DNA of 23,816 bases. It comes from Undivivens sp041652635. GTDB taxonomy: Bacteria; Omnitrophota; Gorgyraeia; Gygaellales; Profunditerraquicolaceae. This document shows positions 8,029 to 15,299 of the stretch, piece after piece. Below the pieces are notes generated by a model that was given only the letters and a program-made list of their open reading frames with translations, had not been told where the DNA came from and ran no database searches. The translations under genes were made by a program, and so were the position numbers. The DNA is taken from the NCBI GenBank assembly GCA_041652635.1, contig JBAZGW010000014.1:1-23816 (forward strand), in the 5' to 3' direction. Within the stretch, counting starts at the first letter, position 1, and each line of letters starts with the position of its first letter.

Positions 8029-8908
8029 AAGAACTGTCTCCTTTAAGCAGGAAAATCCTGCCTTTAATTACGCGTTCCAGGCGGAACCCGTTAATATATT
8101 GTCCTGGTTTGATCCGGTAATTCTTCCCGGCCGCGCTATCCTCCACAAAAGCCACCGGTTCTTTGCCTAAGATTATTCCGGTAAGTTTGAGCCCGTTTAG
8201 ACCGCGCTGCACCCCATTTTCAAGCTGTGACCGGACTGTCCGCCTCCGGTCGGAAGAGCGGCCGGGGCCATTAAAGAATATACTTTTATCTTCATCAGGA
8301 TGATCGTCCCGCTGAACCGCCGATCTAATTTCGGAAAGAGCCTCACCTTCATTCAACATTCCTCCCAAATGTTCCGGGATCTCTTTTAAAGCGGAAAGGC
8401 AAAATCCGGCCTTAAGTTGAGTTCCGCCTCCGGTTGAGACATCGACCCGCGCTTTGTTTATTGTGAAAATAAAAAGGGAATTCTCAACGGCGTAAATAAA
8501 TGATCTCGTCTCTTTTTCGCCGCCTATGGTCTCCGCTTCCAAATTCACCGTTCCCGGGGAACTTTCCGGAGCTGAAGTGCGCATTGAGACTACTTTAACG
8601 CCGCAGTTATCAGCCAGCCGGCTGATCTCCGCGGCAGCGGCCATAACGTAGAATTGAGAATTGCCGGTATTCCAAGGCATTGATTTATGGTCAACGGCTC
8701 CCCGGGACGGATCAACCGGCAATCCTTCCCTGCCGGAGAGTAAAGACCGCAAAACAGCCGAACGTCCCTGTAAAAGAAGTCTTTTTTGTCTCGCCGCGGC
8801 ATACCCGGACATGAAATACCTCACGCAAACCGCGGAAAATAAAACCGCGCCAAAACAAAAGAACAGACAGAGATTACGCGCCGCGATCATTCTATCGTTT
8901 TTATCCAT
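8012..8908 (-). CDS. PilO/GspM-like plus PilP/GspC-like inner-membrane fusion protein
   Basis: This 298-aa protein has one N-terminal membrane segment (about residues 12-32). A periplasmic segment with PilO/GspM character follows (AAAAEISRLADNCGVKVV, then two strands ending about 170). After a charged linker comes a C-terminal domain of about 65 residues beginning GLKLTGIILGKEPVAFVEDS and ending with IFLLKGDSSYELSL. That last domain has the beta pattern of the PilP/GspC homology region that contacts the secretin N0 domain. It would link the inner-membrane platform to the secretin encoded next. It overlaps the upstream gene by 22 nt and the secretin by 17 nt. The assignment rests on domain pattern and gene order; sequence identity to named families looks low. 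Confidence 0.65.
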   Translation of the reverse strand: MDKNDRMIAARNLCLFFCFGAVLFSAVCVRYFMSGYAAARQKRLLLQGRSAVLRSLLSGREGLPVDPSRGAVDHKSMPWNTGNSQFYVMAAAAEISRLADNCGVKVVSMRTSAPESSPGTVNLEAETIGGEKETRSFIYAVENSLFIFTINKARVDVSTGGGTQLKAGFCLSALKEIPEHLGGMLNEGEALSEIRSAVQRDDHPDEDKSIFFNGPGRSSDRRRTVRSQLENGVQRGLNGLKLTGIILGKEPVAFVEDSAAGKNYRIKPGQYINGFRLERVIKGRIFLLKGDSSYELSL

Positions 8909-10344
8909 TCCGCCCTAAAGAAGATTTCTCCCGTTCCCGGATCACCGGGCATATTATACCCGCTCTTTATTATCAGTTCCCCCGGCTTCCACGATTGAAA
9001 GATCTGATTATCAGCGACAGCCGGAATGAATTCTTTTAATGAATCCAGTCCGTTTTCCCGGCCCTGGAGCAATAACCGCTTATTCCGCTCATAGATCAAT
9101 CTATCCAGCACTATCCCGTTTTTAGCTGCCGCTTCGCTTATATAATATATACTGCCTGATAAACTCTCATCCTGCCTGCGTCCGCGTTCACGCAACTCGA
9201 TCATCCTGTTATTGAGCCCGAGCAACGGCAATGCCTTATTATTCATCTCCATGATAATCGCTGATATCTCCCGTGCCCGCGCGGACTCCGCGGCCGTGAA
9301 GTAATAATACCCAACGCAGCAAAACGCAGTTAAAACCCCAAGGATAACGATAAATCCCGCGGTCAACCGCTTTAATTTGTAAACGTGCCTGCTTATCTTG
9401 ACCTCCGGCAAAGAGAAATCTTCTGCTTCTCGATGATCATGCAGGCTCAATCCGATAAGCGCGGCGTATGATATATTTGCCTCCTCCCGCCCTTTGCCGC
9501 GGACCAGATAGCGCGGCCCGGTGAATAAAGCCGCGTATGGAAGGAACTTCACCCGTAACCCGATAAGCCGTGAAAGTTCACGCGCCGCAATTCTCCCTCC
9601 GCGCTCTGCCCCCAAGCTTAAGAAATAAATATCCTTTATCTGACCGGGCTCGATCTCCCTGGAACAATACTCCAGCATAGCGCGCGTTTCCGCCGAAAGC
9701 GCTCCGAAGTAATTGCCCTCCGGATCCACGGTAAAACTACGGGAATACGCCAGCCTGCCGTCTTTTATCAAAGCCGCCTCCCAGGAATGCATCCTGGATG
9801 CCAATACCAGGAACCTGCCGGGTTTTTCTCCGCATAAACTCCTAAAAACACCGGCGATCCCCCGGCTGGAAAGAGCGAAACTGATCTTGTTCGGATGGAT
9901 AAAATCAAAAAGACGGTAATAGCGCGAGATATCGGCGCGGCTTGCCGCCATCAGGCTGACCAGCGCGCCGCCTTTCTTATCCAGAGTTATTATGTCATGC
10001 GCGGAGACGACCTCATCAACGGGAAGGAACATCAACCTGCCCGCGTGTAAACGGCTGGCTTGTCTTATCTCACGGCGGGAATTAGAAGGTATTTTAAGAT
10101 GCTTCCAGGTGACCCTGCCCCTGGGCAAAGAAATGATCAGGCGTTCCGGGGCGCGCGGAACTAATTTATTTATGGCGGATTGTATATCACGGGAGAGTTC
10201 CCGGTCATTACCACGGAGGGGAAGACGTTCCTCGGCCAACAGACAACAAAACTTTTCACGGCTCCGGCCGGAAGAAAAACCGGCGATCCTCAGGCAGGAG
10301 TCCTCTATCTGACAAATAAGAAACCCGGCTGTATTTCTTCTCAA
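8887..10344 (-). CDS. GspL-like protein (PilM-like cytoplasmic domain + PilN-like periplasmic domain)
   Basis: This 485-aa protein has a cytoplasmic PilM/actin-like part (about residues 1-310) and one membrane segment (about 328-350). A periplasmic part with a helical stretch and a ferredoxin-like PilN region follows (about 355-485). This is the GspL layout, here leading an operon with a PilO/PilP-like gene and a secretin, which mirrors pilMNOPQ. The nucleotide-binding DIGSSSIK-type motif of true PilM is absent (QIEDSCLRIA instead), so ATP binding is doubtful. The start is a TTG at 10344; an in-frame TGA lies directly before it and the first residues already match the PilM beginning, so no longer form is possible. 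No strong ribosome site is visible. Confidence 0.72.
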   Translation of the reverse strand: MRRNTAGFLICQIEDSCLRIAGFSSGRSREKFCCLLAEERLPLRGNDRELSRDIQSAINKLVPRAPERLIISLPRGRVTWKHLKIPSNSRREIRQASRLHAGRLMFLPVDEVVSAHDIITLDKKGGALVSLMAASRADISRYYRLFDFIHPNKISFALSSRGIAGVFRSLCGEKPGRFLVLASRMHSWEAALIKDGRLAYSRSFTVDPEGNYFGALSAETRAMLEYCSREIEPGQIKDIYFLSLGAERGGRIAARELSRLIGLRVKFLPYAALFTGPRYLVRGKGREEANISYAALIGLSLHDHREAEDFSLPEVKISRHVYKLKRLTAGFIVILGVLTAFCCVGYYYFTAAESARAREISAIIMEMNNKALPLLGLNNRMIELRERGRRQDESLSGSIYYISEAAAKNGIVLDRLIYERNKRLLLQGRENGLDSLKEFIPAVADNQIFQSWKPGELIIKSGYNMPGDPGTGEIFFRAEWIKTIE

Positions 10345-10393
10345 TCAGTCTTGGGGTTAAAGTCAATTCACCCATAGCAACCCTATTGAATTA

Positions 10394-10422
10394 TTTATAC
10401 AATTAAAACCCGTCATTGTCAA
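10394..10422 (-). promoter_or_regulatory. near-consensus sigma-70 promoter for the GspL-like/secretin operon
   Basis: On the minus strand TTGACA (10422-10417), a 17-nt spacer and TATAAA (10399-10394) form an almost perfect housekeeping promoter. Transcription would begin near 10387, giving a leader of about 43 nt before the TTG start at 10344. The insertion sequence begins only about 20 bases upstream of the -35 box, so it leaves the core promoter intact but removes whatever lay further upstream. Confidence 0.75.
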
Positions 10423-10459
10423 GGGCAAGAATATCCGTAACTTGGGAATGATACCATAG

Positions 10460-10473
10460 ATCCTTACCCCCCT
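10460..10473 (+). repeat. left inverted-repeat core of the IS
   Basis: ATCCTTACCCCCCT is the exact reverse complement of 11889-11902. Together they define the conserved inner core of the terminal repeats; the outer 15-16 bases of the two ends match only partly. Confidence 0.85.
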
Positions 10474-10527
10474 TTTGAGGGTAAATTAGTAAGGCTTCTT
10501 TGTATAAGTAAAGAACGATTTGAAAGA

Positions 10528-10791
10528 TTGACTTTAGAGACGCGGGAATTCCGTATTAAAAAGGCCGCTTCTAAGAATACCCCTGTTCGAGTTCAAAGAA
10601 TTAAACAATTATGTAAAGCCGCTGAGCCATATTCGCCTAAGATTCAAAAAGCCGTACATCTTGAATATGCCCCAACGAAAATCTGGCAAACACGCCATAG
10701 CGAATTCTGGCAATGGCAGCGTGTCTCTGAATGGCATCGTGAATATGGACAAGATGAAATAATAAATAAAAAAAGGCACATACTATTGTAA
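10528..10791 (+). CDS. hypothetical small ORF upstream of the transposase
   Basis: This basic 87-residue reading frame has a TTG start and no clear ribosome site. It lies wholly inside the insertion sequence, 40 nt before the transposase. The frame stays open back to 10441, through the left inverted repeat, without an ATG or GTG start. I do not recognise the product; it is rich in Lys, Arg and Trp (for example TKIWQTRH and FWQWQR). Its stop (10789-10791) falls just after the left arm of the hairpin that covers the transposase start. It could therefore work as a translated leader, be a remnant of an older ORF, or not be expressed. Confidence 0.35.
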   Translation: MTLETREFRIKKAASKNTPVRVQRIKQLCKAAEPYSPKIQKAVHLEYAPTKIWQTRHSEFWQWQRVSEWHREYGQDEIINKKRHILL

Positions 10792-10838
10792 ACTAAGAGT
10801 CTACTTTTTCGCGAAAGGAGAACTCTTTTGTATGTGCC
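10775..10838 (+). promoter_or_regulatory. hairpin sequestering the transposase start codon
   Basis: GGCACATAC (10775-10783) is the exact complement of GTATGTGCC (10830-10838), which contains the transposase ATG (10832-10834). A second inner pair, AAGAGT (10795-10800) with ACTCTT (10822-10827), closes around a loop that holds the ribosome site AAAGGAG (10814-10820). An RNA that includes the left arm would hide the start. IS10 and IS50 are known to use such structures to block expression from outside transcription. Confidence 0.6.
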
Positions 10839-11920
10839 CACTTTCATATTATCAAAATATGCGTAATTGTAAAGACAAACGAGCACACCGGTATCAAATG
10901 GTTTGCTACACGCTTAAACACGGCGTTAAGCCTGCGGCCCGCGTATTTAATACCTCGCCGCCGGTAATACGCAAATGGCTTAAGCGATTCAAAGAACATG
11001 GTTATGAGGGGCTGCTTGATTTATCCCGTAAGCCGCATTACTCTCCCCGCGCCACCGCTCAAAGTACCAAAGACCATATTATTGGCCTTGCGAAGAAATA
11101 CCACAGGCTTGGTGCTGTTCAGGTTAAAACCCTGGAAAATCTTACGCAGGCTCCCAAGACAATCCGTAAGTTCTGGAAAGAAGCTGGCGTAGCGTCTAGG
11201 AAACGCAGGAAAAAACATATTACCAAGCAAAACCTGCGCGAAGTCAAAAAACAATTCTATCTATTCCAGCAATCTTGCGAAGATACTAAAGACCTCTTTG
11301 ATATCCCTGAATACTGGACACAGATGAAGCGATTTAATCTGCCTACTGTCCAATATACCCGCAGAGAAGTAAGCTGCGGCATTCTCTTCTTGGGGTTTGC
11401 TAATGGACGCTCGCTTATACATTCGACGCTCTTTGCGGCTTATATTAATTATCAATTAACAAAATATAAAGTTTTACCGGATGATTTACCAACTTATTGC
11501 CAGACTGACAACGGAGGCGAATTCTGCGGCTCTTGGAACGCTAAAGAACCTTCAGCTTATACGAAAACCGTAGAATCTCTTCCTGGGCAAACTCATACCA
11601 CAATATTCCCCGGAGCGCACAGAATGCAGGCTGATGTTGAAACAGTACATAGCCTAATGGAAACAGAATTCTATGAAATAGAGAGATTCGCTGATAGGGC
11701 GGATTTTATGGCCAAGGCTAATACTTATCAGCTATTCTTTAACCTTGAACGTCCCAATACTTACAAAGAACATAAAACACCCTGGCAGTTAGCTCAAGAG
11801 AAAAAGCCTGTTTTAGATAAACGGCTGATGATGACAGCTGTTGTTGACCTTGATGCGCTGCTTAATACTTATACTTCTTTTTTAACTCAGGGGGGTAAGG
11901 ATGTCTTGACCAATCCCTAA
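10832..11920 (+). CDS. IS481-like DDE transposase
   Basis: This 362-aa transposase begins with a helix-turn-helix region (about residues 20-60, PAARVFNTSPPVIRKWLKRF) and a basic linker (about 120-140). The integrase core carries the acidic triad D151 (in EDTKDLFDI), D226 (in QTDNGGEF) and E270 (in DVETVHSLMETEFYEIE). All catalytic residues are present and the frame is intact, so it may be active. The ATG follows AAAGGAG at 11 nt, and both lie in a hairpin. The coding region runs through the right inverted repeat, and its TAA stop (11918-11920) lies at or just past the element's edge. Assignment to the IS481 group is from domain order and the DTKDL motif. Confidence 0.88.
   Translation: MCPLSYYQNMRNCKDKRAHRYQMVCYTLKHGVKPAARVFNTSPPVIRKWLKRFKEHGYEGLLDLSRKPHYSPRATAQSTKDHIIGLAKKYHRLGAVQVKTLENLTQAPKTIRKFWKEAGVASRKRRKKHITKQNLREVKKQFYLFQQSCEDTKDLFDIPEYWTQMKRFNLPTVQYTRREVSCGILFLGFANGRSLIHSTLFAAYINYQLTKYKVLPDDLPTYCQTDNGGEFCGSWNAKEPSAYTKTVESLPGQTHTTIFPGAHRMQADVETVHSLMETEFYEIERFADRADFMAKANTYQLFFNLERPNTYKEHKTPWQLAQEKKPVLDKRLMMTAVVDLDALLNTYTSFLTQGGKDVLTNP
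11889..11902 (+). repeat. right inverted-repeat core of the IS
   Basis: AGGGGGGTAAGGAT, the perfect complement of the left core at 10460-10473, lies inside the last codons of the transposase gene. Confidence 0.85.
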
Positions 11921-11925
11921 TTTTC

Positions 11926-11956
11926 GCGTATTTCTACCTTGGCGTATTTCTACCTT
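11926..11956. repeat. 15-bp tandem direct duplication at the end of the helicase gene
   Basis: GCGTATTTCTACCTT occurs at 11926-11940 and again at 11942-11956, separated by one base. The second copy contains the helicase stop codon (complement of 11950-11952). The first copy lies in the short gap next to the insertion sequence. Confidence 0.8.
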
Positions 11957-13248
11957 CTATGCGGCCTCCCCTGCCCGCTGTGCCGCCTCTGTCCGAACCC
12001 GCCGCCCCCGGAGGAGTGCCTCCCCGGCCTATGACCGCCCTGCCGCCCAGCCGGAGCGCCGCCGGCGTTATCCTGGAACTGCACCATAGGCATCTGGGGA
12101 TGCTTCGATACAGGCAGATTAGCCCTGATCAGTTTTTCGATCTCGATCACATCGCGCTTCTGATCCGGCGTGGCGAAAGATATCGCGTGCCCTTTATGCC
12201 CCGCCCTGCCGGTGCGGCCGATACGATGCACGTAATTCTGCGCGTCTTCCGGCAGATCGTAATTAAGCACCAGTTCTATCCCGGAAACGTCTATTCCGCG
12301 GGCGGCTATGTCCGTCGCTACCAGGACCTTGTACTTGCCCGACTTAAATCCTTCCAGGGCCTCCCTGCGCTGGCAGAGCGAGCGGTTCGAATGGATCTCG
12401 GCGGCATTGTGCCCCATATCCCTTATGGAACGGGTGATCTTCTTGGCTCCGTGCTTAGTGCGCGAGAACAAGAGGATAGCCCCGCGGTAATCATCAAGCA
12501 GTTTGCGCAACAGCTGCAGCTTTGCCTCCCTGTTGACGATGAACAATTCCTGAGTCAGCCTTTCCGCGATAGTCCCGGAAGGCGCGATCTCCACCGAAAC
12601 CGGAAGCTTCATATATTTAGCGGTCATATGCATTATGGATTCCGGCATAGTCGCGGAGAAAAGCATAGTCTGCCGTTCTTTAGGCAAAAAGCTTAATATC
12701 TTATTTACCTGCGGAGCGAATCCCATATCCAGCATACGGTCGGCTTCATCCAGGACAAGCATCACCAGATCATCGAAAACGATATTCCACTGCCCCATAT
12801 GGTCCAGCAGTCTGCCGGGGGTGGCGATCACGATGCGCGGGTTACGGCGCAACGCCCTTACCTGCTCGCTCATAGAAGCGCCGCCGATAAGACAGGCGGT
12901 CCCCATGCCGAAAGGCACGGTAAGTATCCTCATTGCCTCTTCGATCTGTAACGCCAATTCACGCGTAGGGGCCAGCACCAGGCCTATCCCCTGTTTCTGC
13001 ACGAGCCGCTGTATCATGGGGATCGCGAAAGAATGGGTCTTCCCGGTCCCTGTCTGGGCGATGCCGACGATATCCTTCCCCTGTAAGGCTAAAGGGATCG
13101 CCTTATATTGTATCGGAGTGGGAACTTTGAATTTTATACGTTCAAGTATATCCAGAATTTTCGGCGCTATACCCATACCGAAGAAATTCCTTTCCGATTC
13201 CGGAGCTGAAGGAACGGCCGGCTCCCCGCCTGTAATACGCTGTGTCAT
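11950..13248 (-). CDS. DEAD-box ATP-dependent RNA helicase (RhlE-like)
   Basis: An RNA-unwinding ATPase. All family motifs are seen in order: the Q motif VPTPIQ, AQTGTGKT (I), PTRELALQ (Ia), ATPGRLLDHM (Ib), DEAD (II), SAT (III), ATDIAARGIDV (V) and HRIGRTGRAG (VI). A Gly/Arg/His-rich tail of about 40 residues follows, probably for RNA binding. I place the start at 13248 (MTQRITGG) because AAAGGAAA sits just upstream. An ATG 17 codons earlier lacks a ribosome site and would read through a GC-rich stretch. It follows macB after 71 nt and is unrelated in function. RhlE and other DEAD-box subgroups (for example DeaD or SrmB) are hard to separate by eye, so no symbol is given. Confidence 0.92.
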   Translation of the reverse strand: MTQRITGGEPAVPSAPESERNFFGMGIAPKILDILERIKFKVPTPIQYKAIPLALQGKDIVGIAQTGTGKTHSFAIPMIQRLVQKQGIGLVLAPTRELALQIEEAMRILTVPFGMGTACLIGGASMSEQVRALRRNPRIVIATPGRLLDHMGQWNIVFDDLVMLVLDEADRMLDMGFAPQVNKILSFLPKERQTMLFSATMPESIMHMTAKYMKLPVSVEIAPSGTIAERLTQELFIVNREAKLQLLRKLLDDYRGAILLFSRTKHGAKKITRSIRDMGHNAAEIHSNRSLCQRREALEGFKSGKYKVLVATDIAARGIDVSGIELVLNYDLPEDAQNYVHRIGRTGRAGHKGHAISFATPDQKRDVIEIEKLIRANLPVSKHPQMPMVQFQDNAGGAPAGRQGGHRPGRHSSGGGGFGQRRHSGQGRPHRR

Positions 13249-13313
13249 TTTTACTGTTTCCTTTCTATTGGAAATTATCCCGGGCTTGCCTTGCATCAAA
13301 TTCCGGGCAATTC

Positions 13314-13322
13314 ATTATATCA
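13314..13322 (-). promoter_or_regulatory. candidate extended -10 promoter for the helicase
   Basis: TGATATAAT on the minus strand is a full extended -10 (TGnTATAAT). It lies 66 nt before the helicase ATG, and its TGA is the macB stop codon. No good -35 is seen, which extended -10 promoters can do without. It would let the helicase be transcribed apart from the efflux operon. Confidence 0.45.
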
Positions 13323-15299
13323 CTCATATCGCAAAGCTTCTATAGGATTTAATTCTGCGGCTTTCTTGGCGGGCCAGATCCCGAAGAGAATACCGATCGC
13401 CAGGGAGAAAACGGTGGCGAGCACTATTGAAGCCGGCAGTATCCTGACCGACCACCCGGCAAATACGTTGATCAACGCCGCCGTCCCCACTCCCAGCATG
13501 ACACCGGAGGCGCCACCGATCAAAGACATCAATATCGCCTCTATAAGGAACTGCACCATAATATCCTTATGGTTGGCCCCTATCGCCTTGCGCAGGCCGA
13601 TCTCCCGAGTGCGTTCCGTTACCGAAACCAGCATTATATTCATTATCCCGATACCGCCGACGAGAAGCGAGATCGCCGCGATCGATCCCAAAAGGAGCGA
13701 CATTGTCTGCGCGGTGCTCTCCATCGCGTTCTTCATCTCCGCCATATTGCGTATCTGGAATGAATCCTCCTGGTTCTTCCCGAGACGGTGGATTTTTATG
13801 ACCAGCGAAGAGATAGCGTCTTGGGCGGAGTCAATGGTTTCCGGAGACTTGGCCTCGACGTATATCGTACTTATGTATTCTTTTCCGAAAACCCTGTACA
13901 TCGCGGTAGTGACGGGGATAAGCACGGTATCGTCCTGATCCCTGAAAGGTCCGCCGCCTTTAGAAGGGAGAATACCTATCACCCTGAAATTGACCAGATT
14001 TATCTTGATCTTCTGCCCTATAGGATCAGCGCTGCCGAACAACTCTTTGACCACGGTCGTCCCTAATACCGCCACTTTTTCCCGCGCTTTGATCTCTTCA
14101 TCGGTAAAGAACCTCCCCACCTCCGGAGTGAGCGAACGTATAGCCGCGTAAGAGGTCCCGACCCCTTCAACCTGAGTATTCCAATTCTTGTTGGCGTAAA
14201 CCAACTGACCGCTGCCGGTGACCGACGGACTGACCCTGGCAACCAGGTCGGTGAGCTTTTCTATCGCCGTGATATCCTTGAATGTGAACCTCGCCACCGT
14301 GCCGGATTCCATAGCGACCCCGTGCAATTTAGGCGAACCCGGCCTTATTATCAATAGATTAGATCCCAAAGACGCCAATTGTTTTTCAATAGAATCTTTA
14401 GCGCCCTGGCCCACAGCCAGCATAGCGATCACCGCGCCCACGCCGATCAGTATGCCTAAGATAGAAAGAAAAGAACGCACTTTGTGCGAGAGCATTGCCG
14501 CGCCGGCCTGTCGCAGGTAATCCAGAAACTTCGCTCCCCTGGCAAGGCGTTCCGATCTGGATAATACAGTGTCGATGATCTTTCCCGCGTCGTCCTCTTT
14601 CGCCGCAGAAGCGGCTTCGGAGGATGAGACCACCGCTTTGCTGTCGGAAACGATCTTTCCGTCGCGCATAACGATCACTCGTCCGGCGTGCGCGGACATC
14701 TCCGGTTCATGGGTGACCATGATCACAGTCTTCCCTTTACGGTTCAATTCTTTCAACAGGGAGATTATGTCGTCTTTACTCTTGGAATCAAGGTTACCGG
14801 TCGGCTCATCCGCCATCAAGATCAACGGATCGTTGACCAGAGAACGCGCGATCGCCACGCGCTGCTGCTGTCCGCCGGATAATTCGTTGGGACGGTGGCT
14901 GATCCTGTCCCCGAGACCGACTTCCACCAGCCGTTCTCTCGCTTTTTCCTTTAGATGGCGTTTGCCGGCGTAGACAAGCGGTAATTCGGCGTTTTGCAAA
15001 GCGTTCATCCTCGGCAGGAGATGGAACTGCTGAAAAACGAAACCCACCAGACGGTTACGCACCGCCGATAATTCTTCGTCGGATAACTCGTTCACGCGCC
15101 TGTCGCCTAAAAGATATTCCCCGCTGTCCGGGCGGTCAAGCAATCCGAGCACGTGCATAAGCGTGGACTTACCGGAACCTGACGGGCCCATAATAGCCAC
15201 AAATTCTCCCGGAGCGACTTTTAGAGAAACATCCTGCAGGGCGCGGACTTCCATCTTGCCCATCCGGTATGTCTTTGAAACGTTCTTTAATTCTATCAT
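13320..15299 (-). CDS. macB: MacB-type ABC transporter, fused ATPase-permease
   Basis: This 659-aa inner-membrane protein powers a tripartite efflux or export system. The N-terminal ATPase has Walker A GPSGSGKST (38-46), signature LSGGQ (139-143) and Walker B LILMADEP (158-165, E164). An Ala/Ser-rich acidic linker (about 225-250) leads to the first membrane segment (about 275-300). A periplasmic MacB-type domain of about 230 residues follows, then three membrane segments in a FtsX/MacB-like end (GGIGIMNIMLVSVTERTREIG). The length matches E. coli MacB. The start overlaps the macA stop (ATGA). With macA and tolC-like genes it forms a complete tripartite set. The substrate (macrolide, peptide, lipoprotein or other) cannot be told. 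Confidence 0.92.
   Translation of the reverse strand: MIELKNVSKTYRMGKMEVRALQDVSLKVAPGEFVAIMGPSGSGKSTLMHVLGLLDRPDSGEYLLGDRRVNELSDEELSAVRNRLVGFVFQQFHLLPRMNALQNAELPLVYAGKRHLKEKARERLVEVGLGDRISHRPNELSGGQQQRVAIARSLVNDPLILMADEPTGNLDSKSKDDIISLLKELNRKGKTVIMVTHEPEMSAHAGRVIVMRDGKIVSDSKAVVSSSEAASAAKEDDAGKIIDTVLSRSERLARGAKFLDYLRQAGAAMLSHKVRSFLSILGILIGVGAVIAMLAVGQGAKDSIEKQLASLGSNLLIIRPGSPKLHGVAMESGTVARFTFKDITAIEKLTDLVARVSPSVTGSGQLVYANKNWNTQVEGVGTSYAAIRSLTPEVGRFFTDEEIKAREKVAVLGTTVVKELFGSADPIGQKIKINLVNFRVIGILPSKGGGPFRDQDDTVLIPVTTAMYRVFGKEYISTIYVEAKSPETIDSAQDAISSLVIKIHRLGKNQEDSFQIRNMAEMKNAMESTAQTMSLLLGSIAAISLLVGGIGIMNIMLVSVTERTREIGLRKAIGANHKDIMVQFLIEAILMSLIGGASGVMLGVGTAALINVFAGWSVRILPASIVLATVFSLAIGILFGIWPAKKAAELNPIEALRYE

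Larger units (their letters stand above)
10444..11917 (+). mobile_element. IS481-like insertion sequence, about 1.47 kb
   Basis: The element is bounded by inverted repeats that share a perfect 14-base core, ATCCTTACCCCCCT at 10460-10473 and its complement at 11889-11902. The outer parts match imperfectly: about 22 of 30 positions with one gap, both ends starting GGGA. Inside are a transposase and a small upstream ORF, both on the plus strand against an otherwise minus-strand region. The interior is visibly more AT-rich than its neighbours. The flanks TAACTT (10438-10443) and TAATTT (11918-11923) could be a target duplication with one mismatch. Exact ends are uncertain by several bases. Confidence 0.8.

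Noticed and set aside
13249..13299. Helicase start at 13299
   Set aside because: No ribosome site precedes that ATG, while AAAGGAAA precedes the one at 13248.
11959..13345. Two plus-strand frames of about 240 residues opposite the helicase
   Set aside because: The minus-strand frame contains every DEAD-box motif; these are shadows.
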